From: Scytolyngbya sp. HA4215-MV1
GTDB lineage: Bacteria; Cyanobacteriota; Cyanobacteriia; Leptolyngbyales; Leptolyngbyaceae
NCBI GenBank assembly: GCA_019359045.1
Contig: JAHHIA010000005.1
Span: 310,001-374,000 of the forward strand
DNA: 64,000 bases
Direction: 5' to 3'
The notes beneath the pieces are model-generated. The model had not been told where the DNA came from, did not search any database, and saw only the letters and a list, made by a program, of their open reading frames with translations. Below are positions 37,395 through 45,830 of the stretch, piece after piece. How positions within the stretch are numbered: position 1 is the stretch's first letter; the number at the start of each line of letters is the position of its first letter. A program made the translations under genes and the position numbers.

Positions 37395-37602
37395 AGTAAA
37401 ACTGCCCTCCTTTTAGGGTTTCAGAATGAGTTTTGCAAATGTGACGATGGGTCTAGTGTGGGCAAAATCCCAACATTTGCCCTGCTGCGTGCTACCTACC
37501 CACGATCGGTTTTTATCGCCAACAGACGATAGCATCGCATGAGCCACAAGGATTTTTTATCTGCCTTTAGAAATAGGTAATGAGAAAGATGGCAGTTCTT
37601 AT

Positions 37603-39054
37603 TCAGGTTAGTTGGGGGTCTTGTTTATGCCATTCAGTGGCTTGTTCGTAGGCATAGGCAACTTGTAATACCTGGTCTTCTCGCAACACATTGCCAATGA
37701 TTTGCAGCCCGATCGGCAAGCCCTGACTGTCAAACCCGCAAGGTACACTCAGACCCGGTAACCCTGCTAGATTCACCGGAATCGTCATTAAATCCACCAG
37801 ATACATACTGAGCGGATCGGTGGTTTTGCCGCCCAACTCGAACGCCGTTGTAGGGGCGGTGGGAGACACCAACACATCCACCTGCTCAAACGCTTGCTCA
37901 AAATCTTGCTTAATCAAAGTGCGCACCTTCTGCGCCTTCAAGTAATAGGCATCGTAATACCCCGCAGACAGGACGTAAGTGCCAATCATAATGCGGCGCT
38001 TCACCTCAGCACCAAAGCCTTCAGCCCGCGTGCGTTTGTACATTTCTAATAGATTGTCAGCATTCGCCACCCGTGCCCCATATTTCACCCCGTCATAGCG
38101 CGCCAGGTTGGCAGAGGCTTCGGATGGCGCAATGATATAGTAGGCAGCAATGCCATAGCGAAAGCGAGGACAGGAAATTTCGCGAATTTCGGCACCCAAC
38201 GCTTTGAGTTGCGCGATCGCCTGCTGCACGACTTTTTCCACTTCAGGATCTAACCCTTCGCCAAAGGTTTCTCGAATCACCCCGACCTTTTTGCCCTTGA
38301 GATCAGGGGTGAGAAAGCGGGTGTAGTCAGGCACTGCCACCTTCAGGCTGGTGGAATCCTTGGGGTCATAACCCGCGATCGCTCCCAGCAAAATCGCCGC
38401 ATCTTCTACCGATCGGGCAAACGGACCAATCTGATCCAGCGATGACGCAAATGCCACCAGTCCATAGCGAGACACCAACCCATAGGTCGGCTTCATCCCC
38501 ACAATGCCGCAAAAAGAAGCCGGTTGACGAATCGAGCCGCCCGTATCCGACCCCAACGACACCGTACATTCTCCCGCCGCAACTGCTGCTGCTGAGCCGC
38601 CCGAAGATCCGCCTGGTACTCGTGAAGTGTTCCAGGGATTTGCTGTCAGTTGGAAAGCAGAGGTTTCGGTCGAGCCGCCCATAGCAAACTCATCCATGTT
38701 AGTTTTGCCCACCATCACCATGCCTGCCTCAGCCAACTTAGCGGTCACTGTGGATTCGTAGGGAGGCACAAAATTTTCCAGTATACGAGACGCGCAGGTG
38801 GTGCGAATTCCCTGGGTGCAGAGATTGTCTTTAATGCCGATCGGAATCCCTGTTAACCAGCCAATGTCCTCTCCCGCTGCGATTCTGTCATCCACCTGTT
38901 TCGCTTGCGCCAGAGCATGGTCTGCTGTGACTTGTAGAAAACTGTGCAGTTGCGGCTCCACTGCCTGAATCCGCTCCAATGCTTCTTGGGTAATTTCGAT
39001 CGCCGATCGTTCTTTTTTTACCAGTTGTTGATGCAATGTGCGGATGGATGCCAT
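37603..39054 (-). CDS. gatA: Asp/Glu-tRNA amidotransferase subunit A
   Basis: GatA is the amidase subunit of GatCAB, which converts Glu-tRNA(Gln) (and Asp-tRNA(Asn)) to the amidated form. Amidase-signature motifs are clear: GIPIGIKDN with the catalytic Lys, [37 protein letters not shown] with the Ser-Gly-Gly-Ser core, [17 protein letters not shown] and [18 protein letters not shown]. The C-terminus [12 protein letters not shown] is typical. The ATG at 39054 ([11 protein letters not shown]) gives 483 residues, the usual length. gatB and gatC are not in the window. Confidence 0.96.
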   Translation of the reverse strand: MASIRTLHQQLVKKERSAIEITQEALERIQAVEPQLHSFLQVTADHALAQAKQVDDRIAAGEDIGWLTGIPIGIKDNLCTQGIRTTCASRILENFVPPYESTVTAKLAEAGMVMVGKTNMDEFAMGGSTETSAFQLTANPWNTSRVPGGSSGGSAAAVAAGECTVSLGSDTGGSIRQPASFCGIVGMKPTYGLVSRYGLVAFASSLDQIGPFARSVEDAAILLGAIAGYDPKDSTSLKVAVPDYTRFLTPDLKGKKVGVIRETFGEGLDPEVEKVVQQAIAQLKALGAEIREISCPRFRYGIAAYYIIAPSEASANLARYDGVKYGARVANADNLLEMYKRTRAEGFGAEVKRRIMIGTYVLSAGYYDAYYLKAQKVRTLIKQDFEQAFEQVDVLVSPTAPTTAFELGGKTTDPLSMYLVDLMTIPVNLAGLPGLSVPCGFDSQGLPIGLQIIGNVLREDQVLQVAYAYEQATEWHKQDPQLT

Positions 39055-39277
39055 GCGTGACCTCAAATACCAGGATTGCCGAATGAATAAAAAATAGGGG
39101 AAATTGAGCCAAACAGTTTGCTCCCGCGATCGCGGCATCGCAAGCTAAAGCCCAACTTCCCAGTATTCTCTAATGGTTCTTGACTGTCAACTCTGGCTGA
39201 GGGGCGATCGCCCATGCAGAATGCATCCCTCTAGGGTTGAACGACTGTATACACTCATCCTTTCAACCCACGCCCTT

Positions 39278-39300
39278 GTTTTCAGGCTCCACCTGAAAAC
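39278..39300. terminator. Hairpin between BMP-family gene and gatA
   Basis: GTTTTCAGG (39278-39286) pairs perfectly with CCTGAAAAC (39292-39300) across a 5-nt loop. It lies about 84 bp after the end of the BMP-type gene and 220 bp before gatA. It may end transcription of the former. Confidence 0.4.
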
Positions 39301-39383
39301 CCAAATTGGCGACTCTGCCTTCTCCCACGATCGGACGATAGAGTCACAGTGAGCATTCCTAGCAATCAGGTTTCAAAACAGTC

Positions 39384-40580
39384 CTAACTGGCGATTTTGC
39401 CCAATGCGCCTTCCACCAGCCAATTCATTTGCTCCAGCGCCGGATCAGTCTGTTTCAAATCCTTTCCTGCCGGAATCACCACCTTACCCTGGTTATCTTT
39501 CAATCCACCTTTGAAAATCACCAGAGTGTCAGCCATCAGCTTTGCTTTGGCGGTTTCAGCATCTTTCTTGGCAACTTCGCTCACGGCGGGTCCATAGTCC
39601 GATACTTTGACAAACCCATCTTTGTATCCACCTCTTACCAGATGAGGGATTCGTCCATCCATCAAAGTCTTGCCCGCCAGAATGGCTTCGGCATAAGTAT
39701 TGTATATCTTCGACCAATCCCACTCGGCTCCGGTGAGATACCCCTTGGGTGCCAGTTTTGCCTGACTGGTGTGATACCCCGTACAGAAAATGCCTCGTTT
39801 CTCCGCGGTTTCCATAATCAACTTGGGACTATCCACATGGCAGGTAATCACATCAATTCCCTGATCCGCCATGCTGTTAGTGGCTTCGGCTTCTTTCACT
39901 GGGTCTGACCAGTTGCCTGTAAAAATCACCTGAGTCGTGGCTTTAGGGTTCACGCTGCGCGCGCCCAGCGTATAGGCATTGATATTGCGCAAAACTTGGG
40001 GAATCGGTTTTGCTGCAACGAAGCCCAGTTTGCCGCTTTTGGTCATATGTCCGGCTACAATACCAGCCACATATTGCGCTTCATCGATATAGCCAAAGTA
40101 GCTGCCCACATTTTTGGGGTGCTTGCCTTCCTGGTAGAGTCCACCGCAGTGAAAGAATTGGATTGTGGGGTTTTCGGCAGCCACCTTGAGAATATGCGGA
40201 TCAAAATAGCCAAAGGAGGTGGGGAAAAGGGCTGTGGCACCATCCTGGTTGATCATGCTGAGCATGACTTCCTGTACTTCTGTGGTTTCGGGCACATTTG
40301 CCTGATCCACAGTTTTGGTGTCCGATCGCTTAGACACCCCTTCTTTGCCTTCAAAATGAGCCTGATTATAGCCATAGTCGTCTTTGGGACCGACATAAAT
40401 GAATCCCATGACGATCGAGGCTGGGGCAGAAGCACTGGGAGAACTGGAACTCTCAGTTTCTGGGCTGGGAGTTGGAGAACAGCCTGTCCATAACCGCGAG
40501 GTAACACCAAAGGCTCCGGTTGCCAGTAGCCCTCGTAGCACTTGACGGCGACGTAGACGAAATAGATGGTTGTGACTCAT
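39384..40580 (-). CDS. BMP-family substrate-binding lipoprotein
   Basis: This 398-residue protein starts with an Arg-rich N-terminus (RLRRRQVLRGLL) followed by a lipobox-like WTGC. It is therefore an exported lipoprotein, perhaps by Tat. A Ser/Pro linker precedes the binding domain, which matches the basic membrane protein (BMP) family: MGFIYVGPKDDYGYN, TSFGYFDPHIL, GSYFGYIDEAQYVAGIVAG, KLGFVAAKPIP, INAYTLGARSVNP and GYHTSQAKLAPKG. Members bind nucleosides or related ligands for ABC transporters. No transporter genes adjoin it. Confidence 0.88.
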   Translation of the reverse strand: MSHNHLFRLRRRQVLRGLLATGAFGVTSRLWTGCSPTPSPETESSSSPSASAPASIVMGFIYVGPKDDYGYNQAHFEGKEGVSKRSDTKTVDQANVPETTEVQEVMLSMINQDGATALFPTSFGYFDPHILKVAAENPTIQFFHCGGLYQEGKHPKNVGSYFGYIDEAQYVAGIVAGHMTKSGKLGFVAAKPIPQVLRNINAYTLGARSVNPKATTQVIFTGNWSDPVKEAEATNSMADQGIDVITCHVDSPKLIMETAEKRGIFCTGYHTSQAKLAPKGYLTGAEWDWSKIYNTYAEAILAGKTLMDGRIPHLVRGGYKDGFVKVSDYGPAVSEVAKKDAETAKAKLMADTLVIFKGGLKDNQGKVVIPAGKDLKQTDPALEQMNWLVEGALGKIAS

Positions 40581-40731
40581 GGTTTACTCCGTTTTGGAAT
40601 TTTGGGTTCTAGACTGAAAGAATGAGAGCAATTCTGAAATATCAACTTTGTTACGATTCCTGTGTCATCACTCTGTTTCAAATGGGTGTAATTTTTGTTT
40701 GGCTGACATCTACCGGACTGTATTTTGATTG

Positions 40732-41898
40732 ATGAAAACTTATGACTGGATTGTGGTCGGTGCTGGCATCACAGGCTTAGCACTGGCTTATGAATTGGCC
40801 AAACAGGGGTTTGTGGTGTTGCAAGTGGAACAACATGCCAAGCTCCAAGGGGCAACTCGCTTTGGCTATGGGGGGATTGGGTATTGGGCGGGAACCACCG
40901 ACCTGACTCGGCAACTCTGTGCCGAAGGCATTGCCCGCCATCGCGGCTTGTCGGATGAGTTGGGTCACTGTACCCAGTTTCGCGAACTGGATCTGGTGTT
41001 GACGATCGCCCCGGATCAAGACCCTGCTGCGATCGCAGCCACTTATCAAACTGTTGCCCTGTCGCCACACTGGCTGAGTGGGTCAGAGGCTTGTGTATTG
41101 GAACCCTTGCTTAACCCAGCCGCGATCGCTGGCGCATTCACTGTCAAACATGGGCATATCGACCTGAGTGCCACTGCTCAGGCATATCAGCAAGCGATCC
41201 AGCGGTTTGGGGGAACACGAGTGGTTGAACCGATGGTTGATTTAATCCAGGTGGACGATCGCATCACCGGTATCATCACCCCCCATCACACCTACGAAGC
41301 AAATTGCGTCGCTATCTGTACGGGAGGTATCAGTCGAGCCTTGCTTAAAGCAGCAGGCGTCTCGGTTCCCCTCTACTTCACTCACGCAGAACTGATCGAA
41401 ACGCCCCCAGTTGATTTGTCCTTGAGAACGTTGGTCATGCCAGCCACCACTCAACGGTTTCAACTCGAGCAGGACGCAACTCAGGTGGATGCGCTATGGG
41501 ATGAACCGGGACATGAACCCGCTCCACCCATTTTGGATGCAGGAGCGATTCAGTTTTTGGATGGCAGTCTGCGGATGGGGCAAATCAGTCGCGCCCTCAC
41601 CGATCCCAATGCCAAAATTGATCCCGTTCAAAGCGAAGCCGAAATTCGCACTAGTATCGGCAAAGTTTTGCCAGATTTGCAAAATTTACCTGGCACCTGG
41701 CATCACTGTTTGATTGGATTTAGCCGCGATACACTGCCCTTGGTGGGGGCAATTCCGCGGAAATTGGGACTCTTTGTTTTTTCTGGATTTAGCAATCCGC
41801 TGGCGATCGTGCCTGCGATCGCCCAACGTTTTGCAATTCAAGCCACCGGACAGGCAGATGCGCTCATTGAGCAGCTATCGCCTATCCGGTTTCGTTAG
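40732..41898 (+). CDS. FAD-dependent oxidoreductase (DAO family)
   Basis: This 388-residue protein has an N-terminal FAD-binding Rossmann motif (DWIVVGAGITGLALAYELAKQG) and a DAO-type body with VCICTGG-like AICTGG and the C-terminal GFSRDTLPLVGAI and FSGFSNPLAIVPAIAQRFA. DAO-family enzymes oxidise amino acids or amines such as glycine, sarcosine or D-amino acids. The substrate is not evident here. The ATG at 40732 gives the typical start. The promoter region is the 151-bp divergent gap with the BMP-type gene; co-regulation with that transporter component is possible. Confidence 0.85.
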   Translation: MKTYDWIVVGAGITGLALAYELAKQGFVVLQVEQHAKLQGATRFGYGGIGYWAGTTDLTRQLCAEGIARHRGLSDELGHCTQFRELDLVLTIAPDQDPAAIAATYQTVALSPHWLSGSEACVLEPLLNPAAIAGAFTVKHGHIDLSATAQAYQQAIQRFGGTRVVEPMVDLIQVDDRITGIITPHHTYEANCVAICTGGISRALLKAAGVSVPLYFTHAELIETPPVDLSLRTLVMPATTQRFQLEQDATQVDALWDEPGHEPAPPILDAGAIQFLDGSLRMGQISRALTDPNAKIDPVQSEAEIRTSIGKVLPDLQNLPGTWHHCLIGFSRDTLPLVGAIPRKLGLFVFSGFSNPLAIVPAIAQRFAIQATGQADALIEQLSPIRFR

Positions 41899-41952
41899 TT
41901 AGTGACCTGAGCGGTCAGGCAAAATCAACCACCCATGCCCCTCGCCCTGTCC

Positions 41953-43935
41953 CTAAAACGCAAACTGCGCCCGGACATTACCCACGAAGATCGTGGGGTT
42001 ATCGCTAAAGTTGTTGGGGTTGATGATGGCGTAGAAGGCAGGCACCAGGGCGATATTGCTGGTTAGAGGATAGAAATAGGTCAGTTCTAAATCGATCTCG
42101 GTGCCACCGTCGCCATAACCAGAGACAAAGTATTTTTTGCCCTTGACGACATCAAACGGAATCGAAGCGGAGAAGGTTGCCAGCGCGCCCTGCTTGCCCA
42201 AATCCGGGAATGCCAAACCCGCCTGGAAGGTTTGCACATTCACGGATTTGTCGATCGGTTCTAGATTGACGTTGCCAAAGCTGTAACGTCCAAACACACC
42301 AAAGCCCTTGGAAAGCAACCAATCAAAGTTGATGTTAAAGGTATTGGCAAACGATCCTTTCAACCCGCCATCGACCACAAAACCAGCGCCATTCACGGTG
42401 GTAGAGAAGCCAGGGCCCGCATCTACAATGCCATTTTGCAAGGGTTCGCCCTGCACACCCCCAATTTGACCACCTCTGGCTTCAATCCGAGAGCGGTTGT
42501 AGAGCAACCGGACATTGAAAGAATTGCTGGGTGAGTAAGCCAATTCAGCCGTTGCCGTCCAGGTTCCCCCAAATAGACCCCGCTTGGGATCGCTGGAAGA
42601 GTTGAACAGATTGCCTTCGCCACTACCTGCTGGGAGAAATTCGGTGTTCTCACCTAGATAGCCTAAATTGAACTTCAGTTGCTTGCCCAATTGCACTTGC
42701 GCCACTGCGCCAGACCCCCGATCGAGGGTATTTAACAGGGTGCTGCCGTTGGAGTTAAAGGTGCTGGTGCCCACCAGGAAGAAGTTGAAGCGGTTGCCGT
42801 CAAAGTAGCGATACCAATTGACACGAGGACCCACTGCCACTTGGATGTTGTCCCCGATCGGGAACTGATAGAACAATTCCCGAATGATGACATTGTTCCC
42901 TTCGCCTTGAATGCCAGCCGTTTGATCCAGGAAAGGCGTACCAAACGTGTTGAACGCACCTGCCGAAGCAAAAAGGTTTGCCGGAGATTCCCCATTACCA
43001 AACGCCAATTGGGTAACCAGGGTGTCTTTACCGCTAAACGATGTCACGAACGAAAGCCAACCCAAATCACTAAAGGTAATTTCCGGGTCATCGGTTACCG
43101 TTCTGACCAAAGGATTCCCTGCCAAATCTCGTCCAGCTTGCCGCAACTCAGGACGACCGAAGGGATCGGAAGCAGTGGCATTGATCTTGACATCATCGCC
43201 CGCAAATGCGCCCGTAATGTTGCCCCAAACCAAGGCATTGAGCTTGGTGGTGGTGGAAAACTGGTGCTTTTCGAGCTCAGTCGCACGCGCTTCCAAAGAA
43301 TCCACCCGACCCCTCAAGGTCGCCAATTCTGCGGCAAATTCTTCTTGGAGCTTTTTCAGCGTTTCCAGGTCTTCTTTGGTTGCCAGTCCGGTGGTGCCCG
43401 CGGCAATCAATTCATTCACCCGATCGAGACAGGCATTCACCCCTGCCGCAAACTCGTAGCGGGTCAGCGCCCGATTCCCCTTGAAATTGCCATCGGGATA
43501 TCCAGCAATACAACCATAGCGCTCGACCAGGGATTGCAAAGCTTGGAATGCCCAATCGGTCGGTTGCACATCGGCAAGCTGCGACACAGATGTAACCTGT
43601 GCCATGCCTTCACTTGGGGTTGCCTCTGGCTGAGCCTGGTCTAAATCCGCAACACTCACCGTGCTGGATTCATCAACCGCAGCGGTATCAGCAGCGATTG
43701 CGCCATTCGCGATCGTCAAAGGCTTTTGCGCCGCCGTTGCTGGGTTAACCGTCGTCGCCACAGCATCCACCTGAACCACTTCAGGTTTGACCAAAGAAGC
43801 TGCTGCTTGGGATTGAGGCAGCGCATTCTCATTTTGTACTTCAGTCCCGATCGCGTGGGCTGGAGCCAACAATGCTACCCAAGCCAAGGTCGGTACTACC
43901 AACAAAGACTTCCATGCACTAACAGTCTTATCCAT
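41953..43935 (-). CDS. SLH-domain outer-membrane porin (OprB/Som type), paralogue 1
   Basis: This 660-residue porin has a Sec signal peptide (cleavage near APAHA) and an SLH domain with the motif DVQPTDWAFQALQSLVERYG (about residues 145-205). A coiled coil (LETLKKLQEEFAAELATLRGRV) and a long beta-barrel ending in the terminal Phe follow (VRAQFAF). Cyanobacterial porins of this type bind peptidoglycan-linked polymer through SLH and conduct small solutes, in some cases iron. Its SLH-plus-coil module shares 111 of 120 residues with the porin at 48354-50267, while the barrels differ. It is oriented opposite to that paralogue. The ATG at 43935 follows GAGGAG. Confidence 0.92.
   Translation of the reverse strand: MDKTVSAWKSLLVVPTLAWVALLAPAHAIGTEVQNENALPQSQAAASLVKPEVVQVDAVATTVNPATAAQKPLTIANGAIAADTAAVDESSTVSVADLDQAQPEATPSEGMAQVTSVSQLADVQPTDWAFQALQSLVERYGCIAGYPDGNFKGNRALTRYEFAAGVNACLDRVNELIAAGTTGLATKEDLETLKKLQEEFAAELATLRGRVDSLEARATELEKHQFSTTTKLNALVWGNITGAFAGDDVKINATASDPFGRPELRQAGRDLAGNPLVRTVTDDPEITFSDLGWLSFVTSFSGKDTLVTQLAFGNGESPANLFASAGAFNTFGTPFLDQTAGIQGEGNNVIIRELFYQFPIGDNIQVAVGPRVNWYRYFDGNRFNFFLVGTSTFNSNGSTLLNTLDRGSGAVAQVQLGKQLKFNLGYLGENTEFLPAGSGEGNLFNSSSDPKRGLFGGTWTATAELAYSPSNSFNVRLLYNRSRIEARGGQIGGVQGEPLQNGIVDAGPGFSTTVNGAGFVVDGGLKGSFANTFNINFDWLLSKGFGVFGRYSFGNVNLEPIDKSVNVQTFQAGLAFPDLGKQGALATFSASIPFDVVKGKKYFVSGYGDGGTEIDLELTYFYPLTSNIALVPAFYAIINPNNFSDNPTIFVGNVRAQFAF
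43327..43401 (-). repeat. 75-bp exact repeat, porin 1 copy
   Basis: These 75 bases, read on the coding strand, are identical to 48876-48950 in the inverted porin gene, including all silent sites. A further identical 34-bp block is at 43433-43466. Between and outside the blocks the genes differ at silent positions. Confidence 0.85.
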
Positions 43936-44246
43936 ACTCCTCACACCCAAAAACACACTATCAACAAATGCCAAGAATATTAGCAAAGCTAGAGAGGTGG
44001 TTATGTAATTTTAAGTACAGCATTGTATTTGTTTGTTTCAGTGATGTGCGGAGAGGGAGGAAAATCGGGCACTTGGAGAAAATTTTTCTTCAGGTTTCTG
44101 AGCCATTTCCAGGGTGTTATGGGGAGGCTGGCGCCAGAGATTGCCGCAGAACAGTGGTCAAGAGGTAGACCTGGATGGACTTTGCCAATCTAGACGAAAA
44201 GTAACTCCGCGATCGTCCCCGCTCAGTGCTATCAAAATACCTCCCG

Positions 44247-44328
44247 TGCTGAAGCGTCAATTTTTACAAAGCGATTGGGGTGCCTGAAGCATAAATTTTT
44301 GCAAAGCTAAATTTTGCGAAGCGCTAAA
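44247..44328. repeat. Direct repeats upstream of small unknown gene
   Basis: Two copies of a roughly 29-bp unit (starting TGCTGAAGCGTC at 44247 and TGCCTGAAGCATA at 44281) contain TTTTTACAAAGC and TTTTTGCAAAGC. A third partial copy, TTTTGCGAAGC, follows. They lie in the 507-bp gap between porin 1 and the next gene, which otherwise shows nothing. Confidence 0.45.
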
Positions 44329-44442
44329 GCACTTCTCGCAACAAACTTAACAAATTGGTGTGGCGAAAACTAACATTGCTGCTATCGTGAGTAGTTGACT
44401 AAAAACCATAGAAAATTGAAATCATCGTAAAAGTTCCAAAAG

Positions 44443-44805
44443 ATGGAAATTCAAGAAAAAATTAATCAACAACGAGTTCGATATATTGTTGATAGCTATC
44501 AGTTGAATGGTAGTGAAGTGGAAACATTTGATCATTACTTAAGCGATTTAATCACAAGTTATCCAACTCCTCTGGTAGAGTTAGCCTTAGTCGAAACCTT
44601 GCTCGACAGTTGGTTAACCGTTCCCCTCATGAGAGGTTCCGCCTTTTTAAAACAGGCGCATCAAAAACTAAAAAATTGGAAAAGTCAGACGATCGTCACC
44701 ACGCTCCGCCCCGATCAATTCCACCAAATTACTGGCTTAGATCCGGCACCTATCTTTGGGTTTCCTGAACGATCGTCGTGCCTCTCTGTTGCTCCTTCGT
44801 TGTGA
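44443..44805 (+). CDS. Small soluble protein, unknown function
   Basis: This 120-residue protein is mainly helical. It starts MEIQEKINQQRVRYIVDSYQ and has the segment PTPLVELALVETLLDSWLTVP and the block LRPDQFHQITGLDPAPIFG, after which the tail looks poorly conserved. I recognise no named family; the order of motifs is like that of small hypothetical proteins of cyanobacteria. It ends 11 bases before the comF stop codon on the other strand, so the two genes converge tightly. An overlapping frame (44756-45178) is comF shadow. Confidence 0.6.
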   Translation: MEIQEKINQQRVRYIVDSYQLNGSEVETFDHYLSDLITSYPTPLVELALVETLLDSWLTVPLMRGSAFLKQAHQKLKNWKSQTIVTTLRPDQFHQITGLDPAPIFGFPERSSCLSVAPSL

Positions 44806-44816
44806 GGCGAAATGGG

Positions 44817-45494
44817 TCATCGCACTGTTTTGGGTATCGCGATCGTCAATACACCGCTCACTTGAATTCCTTGCTGCTGCAAGGTTTGTGTGGCAGAACG
44901 AATGGTTGCCCCTGTTGTATAGATATCATCCAATAAAAAGACCGATCGCACAGACGATCGTTGCAACGCTTGCCCCAACCGAAACGCCCCAGCCAGATTC
45001 TGCTCCCGTGCTGCTGGCGAAAGCTGAAACTGCGCGGTTGTATTATGAACTCGCTCCAACCCCTGGCTTTTCAAACGCAGTCCCGATGCAGCACAGAAAC
45101 TTTGTGCCAACAATTCTGCCTGGTCATATCCCCGCTGTTGCTTTTTGCTTTCATGCATCGGAATGGGGACGACGATAGAAGTGGCACCCACAACTGCTTT
45201 GCCCGACTTCAACCAGCTTTCAGCCAGCCATTGTCCCAGGGGTTGCGCCAATTGAGGTTGATTCTCGTACTTCAAAGCAGACAATGTGCGTTTGAGTACT
45301 CCGCCATAAGTACCCCAGGCAAATACAGGATATGGCGTTTGTTCAGACCACTCATTCCCTGCTACCTGACATCGCTGGATCTGGCGCTGACAGTCTTGGC
45401 AAAGGTAATGAGCTGTCGATCGCTGACACAGCGGACATGCCCTTTCCAGAAACAAGTTCAACACGCCTTGAAACGTCTGTTTTAGCTGAAGCAT
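44817..45494 (-). CDS. comF: ComF family phosphoribosyltransferase-like protein
   Basis: This 225-residue protein matches ComF. It begins with a Cys4 zinc-binding pair (CPLC and CQDC) followed by LSALKYENQPQLA, the conserved VVPIPMHESKKQQRGYDQAELLA and a phosphoribosyl-pyrophosphate loop VFLLDDIYTTGAT. ComF is needed for DNA uptake in naturally transformable bacteria, including cyanobacteria, where it acts in the cytoplasm in late steps. No other competence gene adjoins it. Confidence 0.9.
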   Translation of the reverse strand: MLQLKQTFQGVLNLFLERACPLCQRSTAHYLCQDCQRQIQRCQVAGNEWSEQTPYPVFAWGTYGGVLKRTLSALKYENQPQLAQPLGQWLAESWLKSGKAVVGATSIVVPIPMHESKKQQRGYDQAELLAQSFCAASGLRLKSQGLERVHNTTAQFQLSPAAREQNLAGAFRLGQALQRSSVRSVFLLDDIYTTGATIRSATQTLQQQGIQVSGVLTIAIPKTVR

Positions 45495-45830
45495 GAGAAG
45501 ACTTATCTCAGATAAAAAACTAAAATTATCGTCGGCATAGTGTTCCCACTTTGAAGATAGAGTATGCGTTTAGGGATTAGGTGTTCTCATATTTCTCTGT
45601 TTTTGCATTCCCACATTCCACTGGCTAAGTAAGACTACTTACGTAAGAAAAATTTTCTTAATTCCCTCTCCAGAGGGGTTGATAGATAGACGGGTGCTTC
45701 GTCAGAATCGGCTATAGATCAATGCCTTTCTTCTCAGCACAAACTTATTTGAAATCGATAATGCTTCGGTAAATTCTCAGATTCATCAGCTTGAATCAAA
45801 AAAAGATCTGAGAATAATGGGAGCGGGGTA
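45495..45830. other. Intergenic region, no gene
   Basis: This 336-bp gap lies between the divergent comF and debranching-enzyme genes. It contains only a small CCCTCT-CC-AGAGGG palindrome (45664-45677). It probably holds both promoters. Confidence 0.5.

Noticed and set aside
42841..43644. 267-residue open frame on the plus strand
   Set aside because: It is antisense to the SLH-coil and early barrel region of porin 1 and has no recognisable motif. A similar antisense frame occurs in porin 2, as expected for shared sequence.
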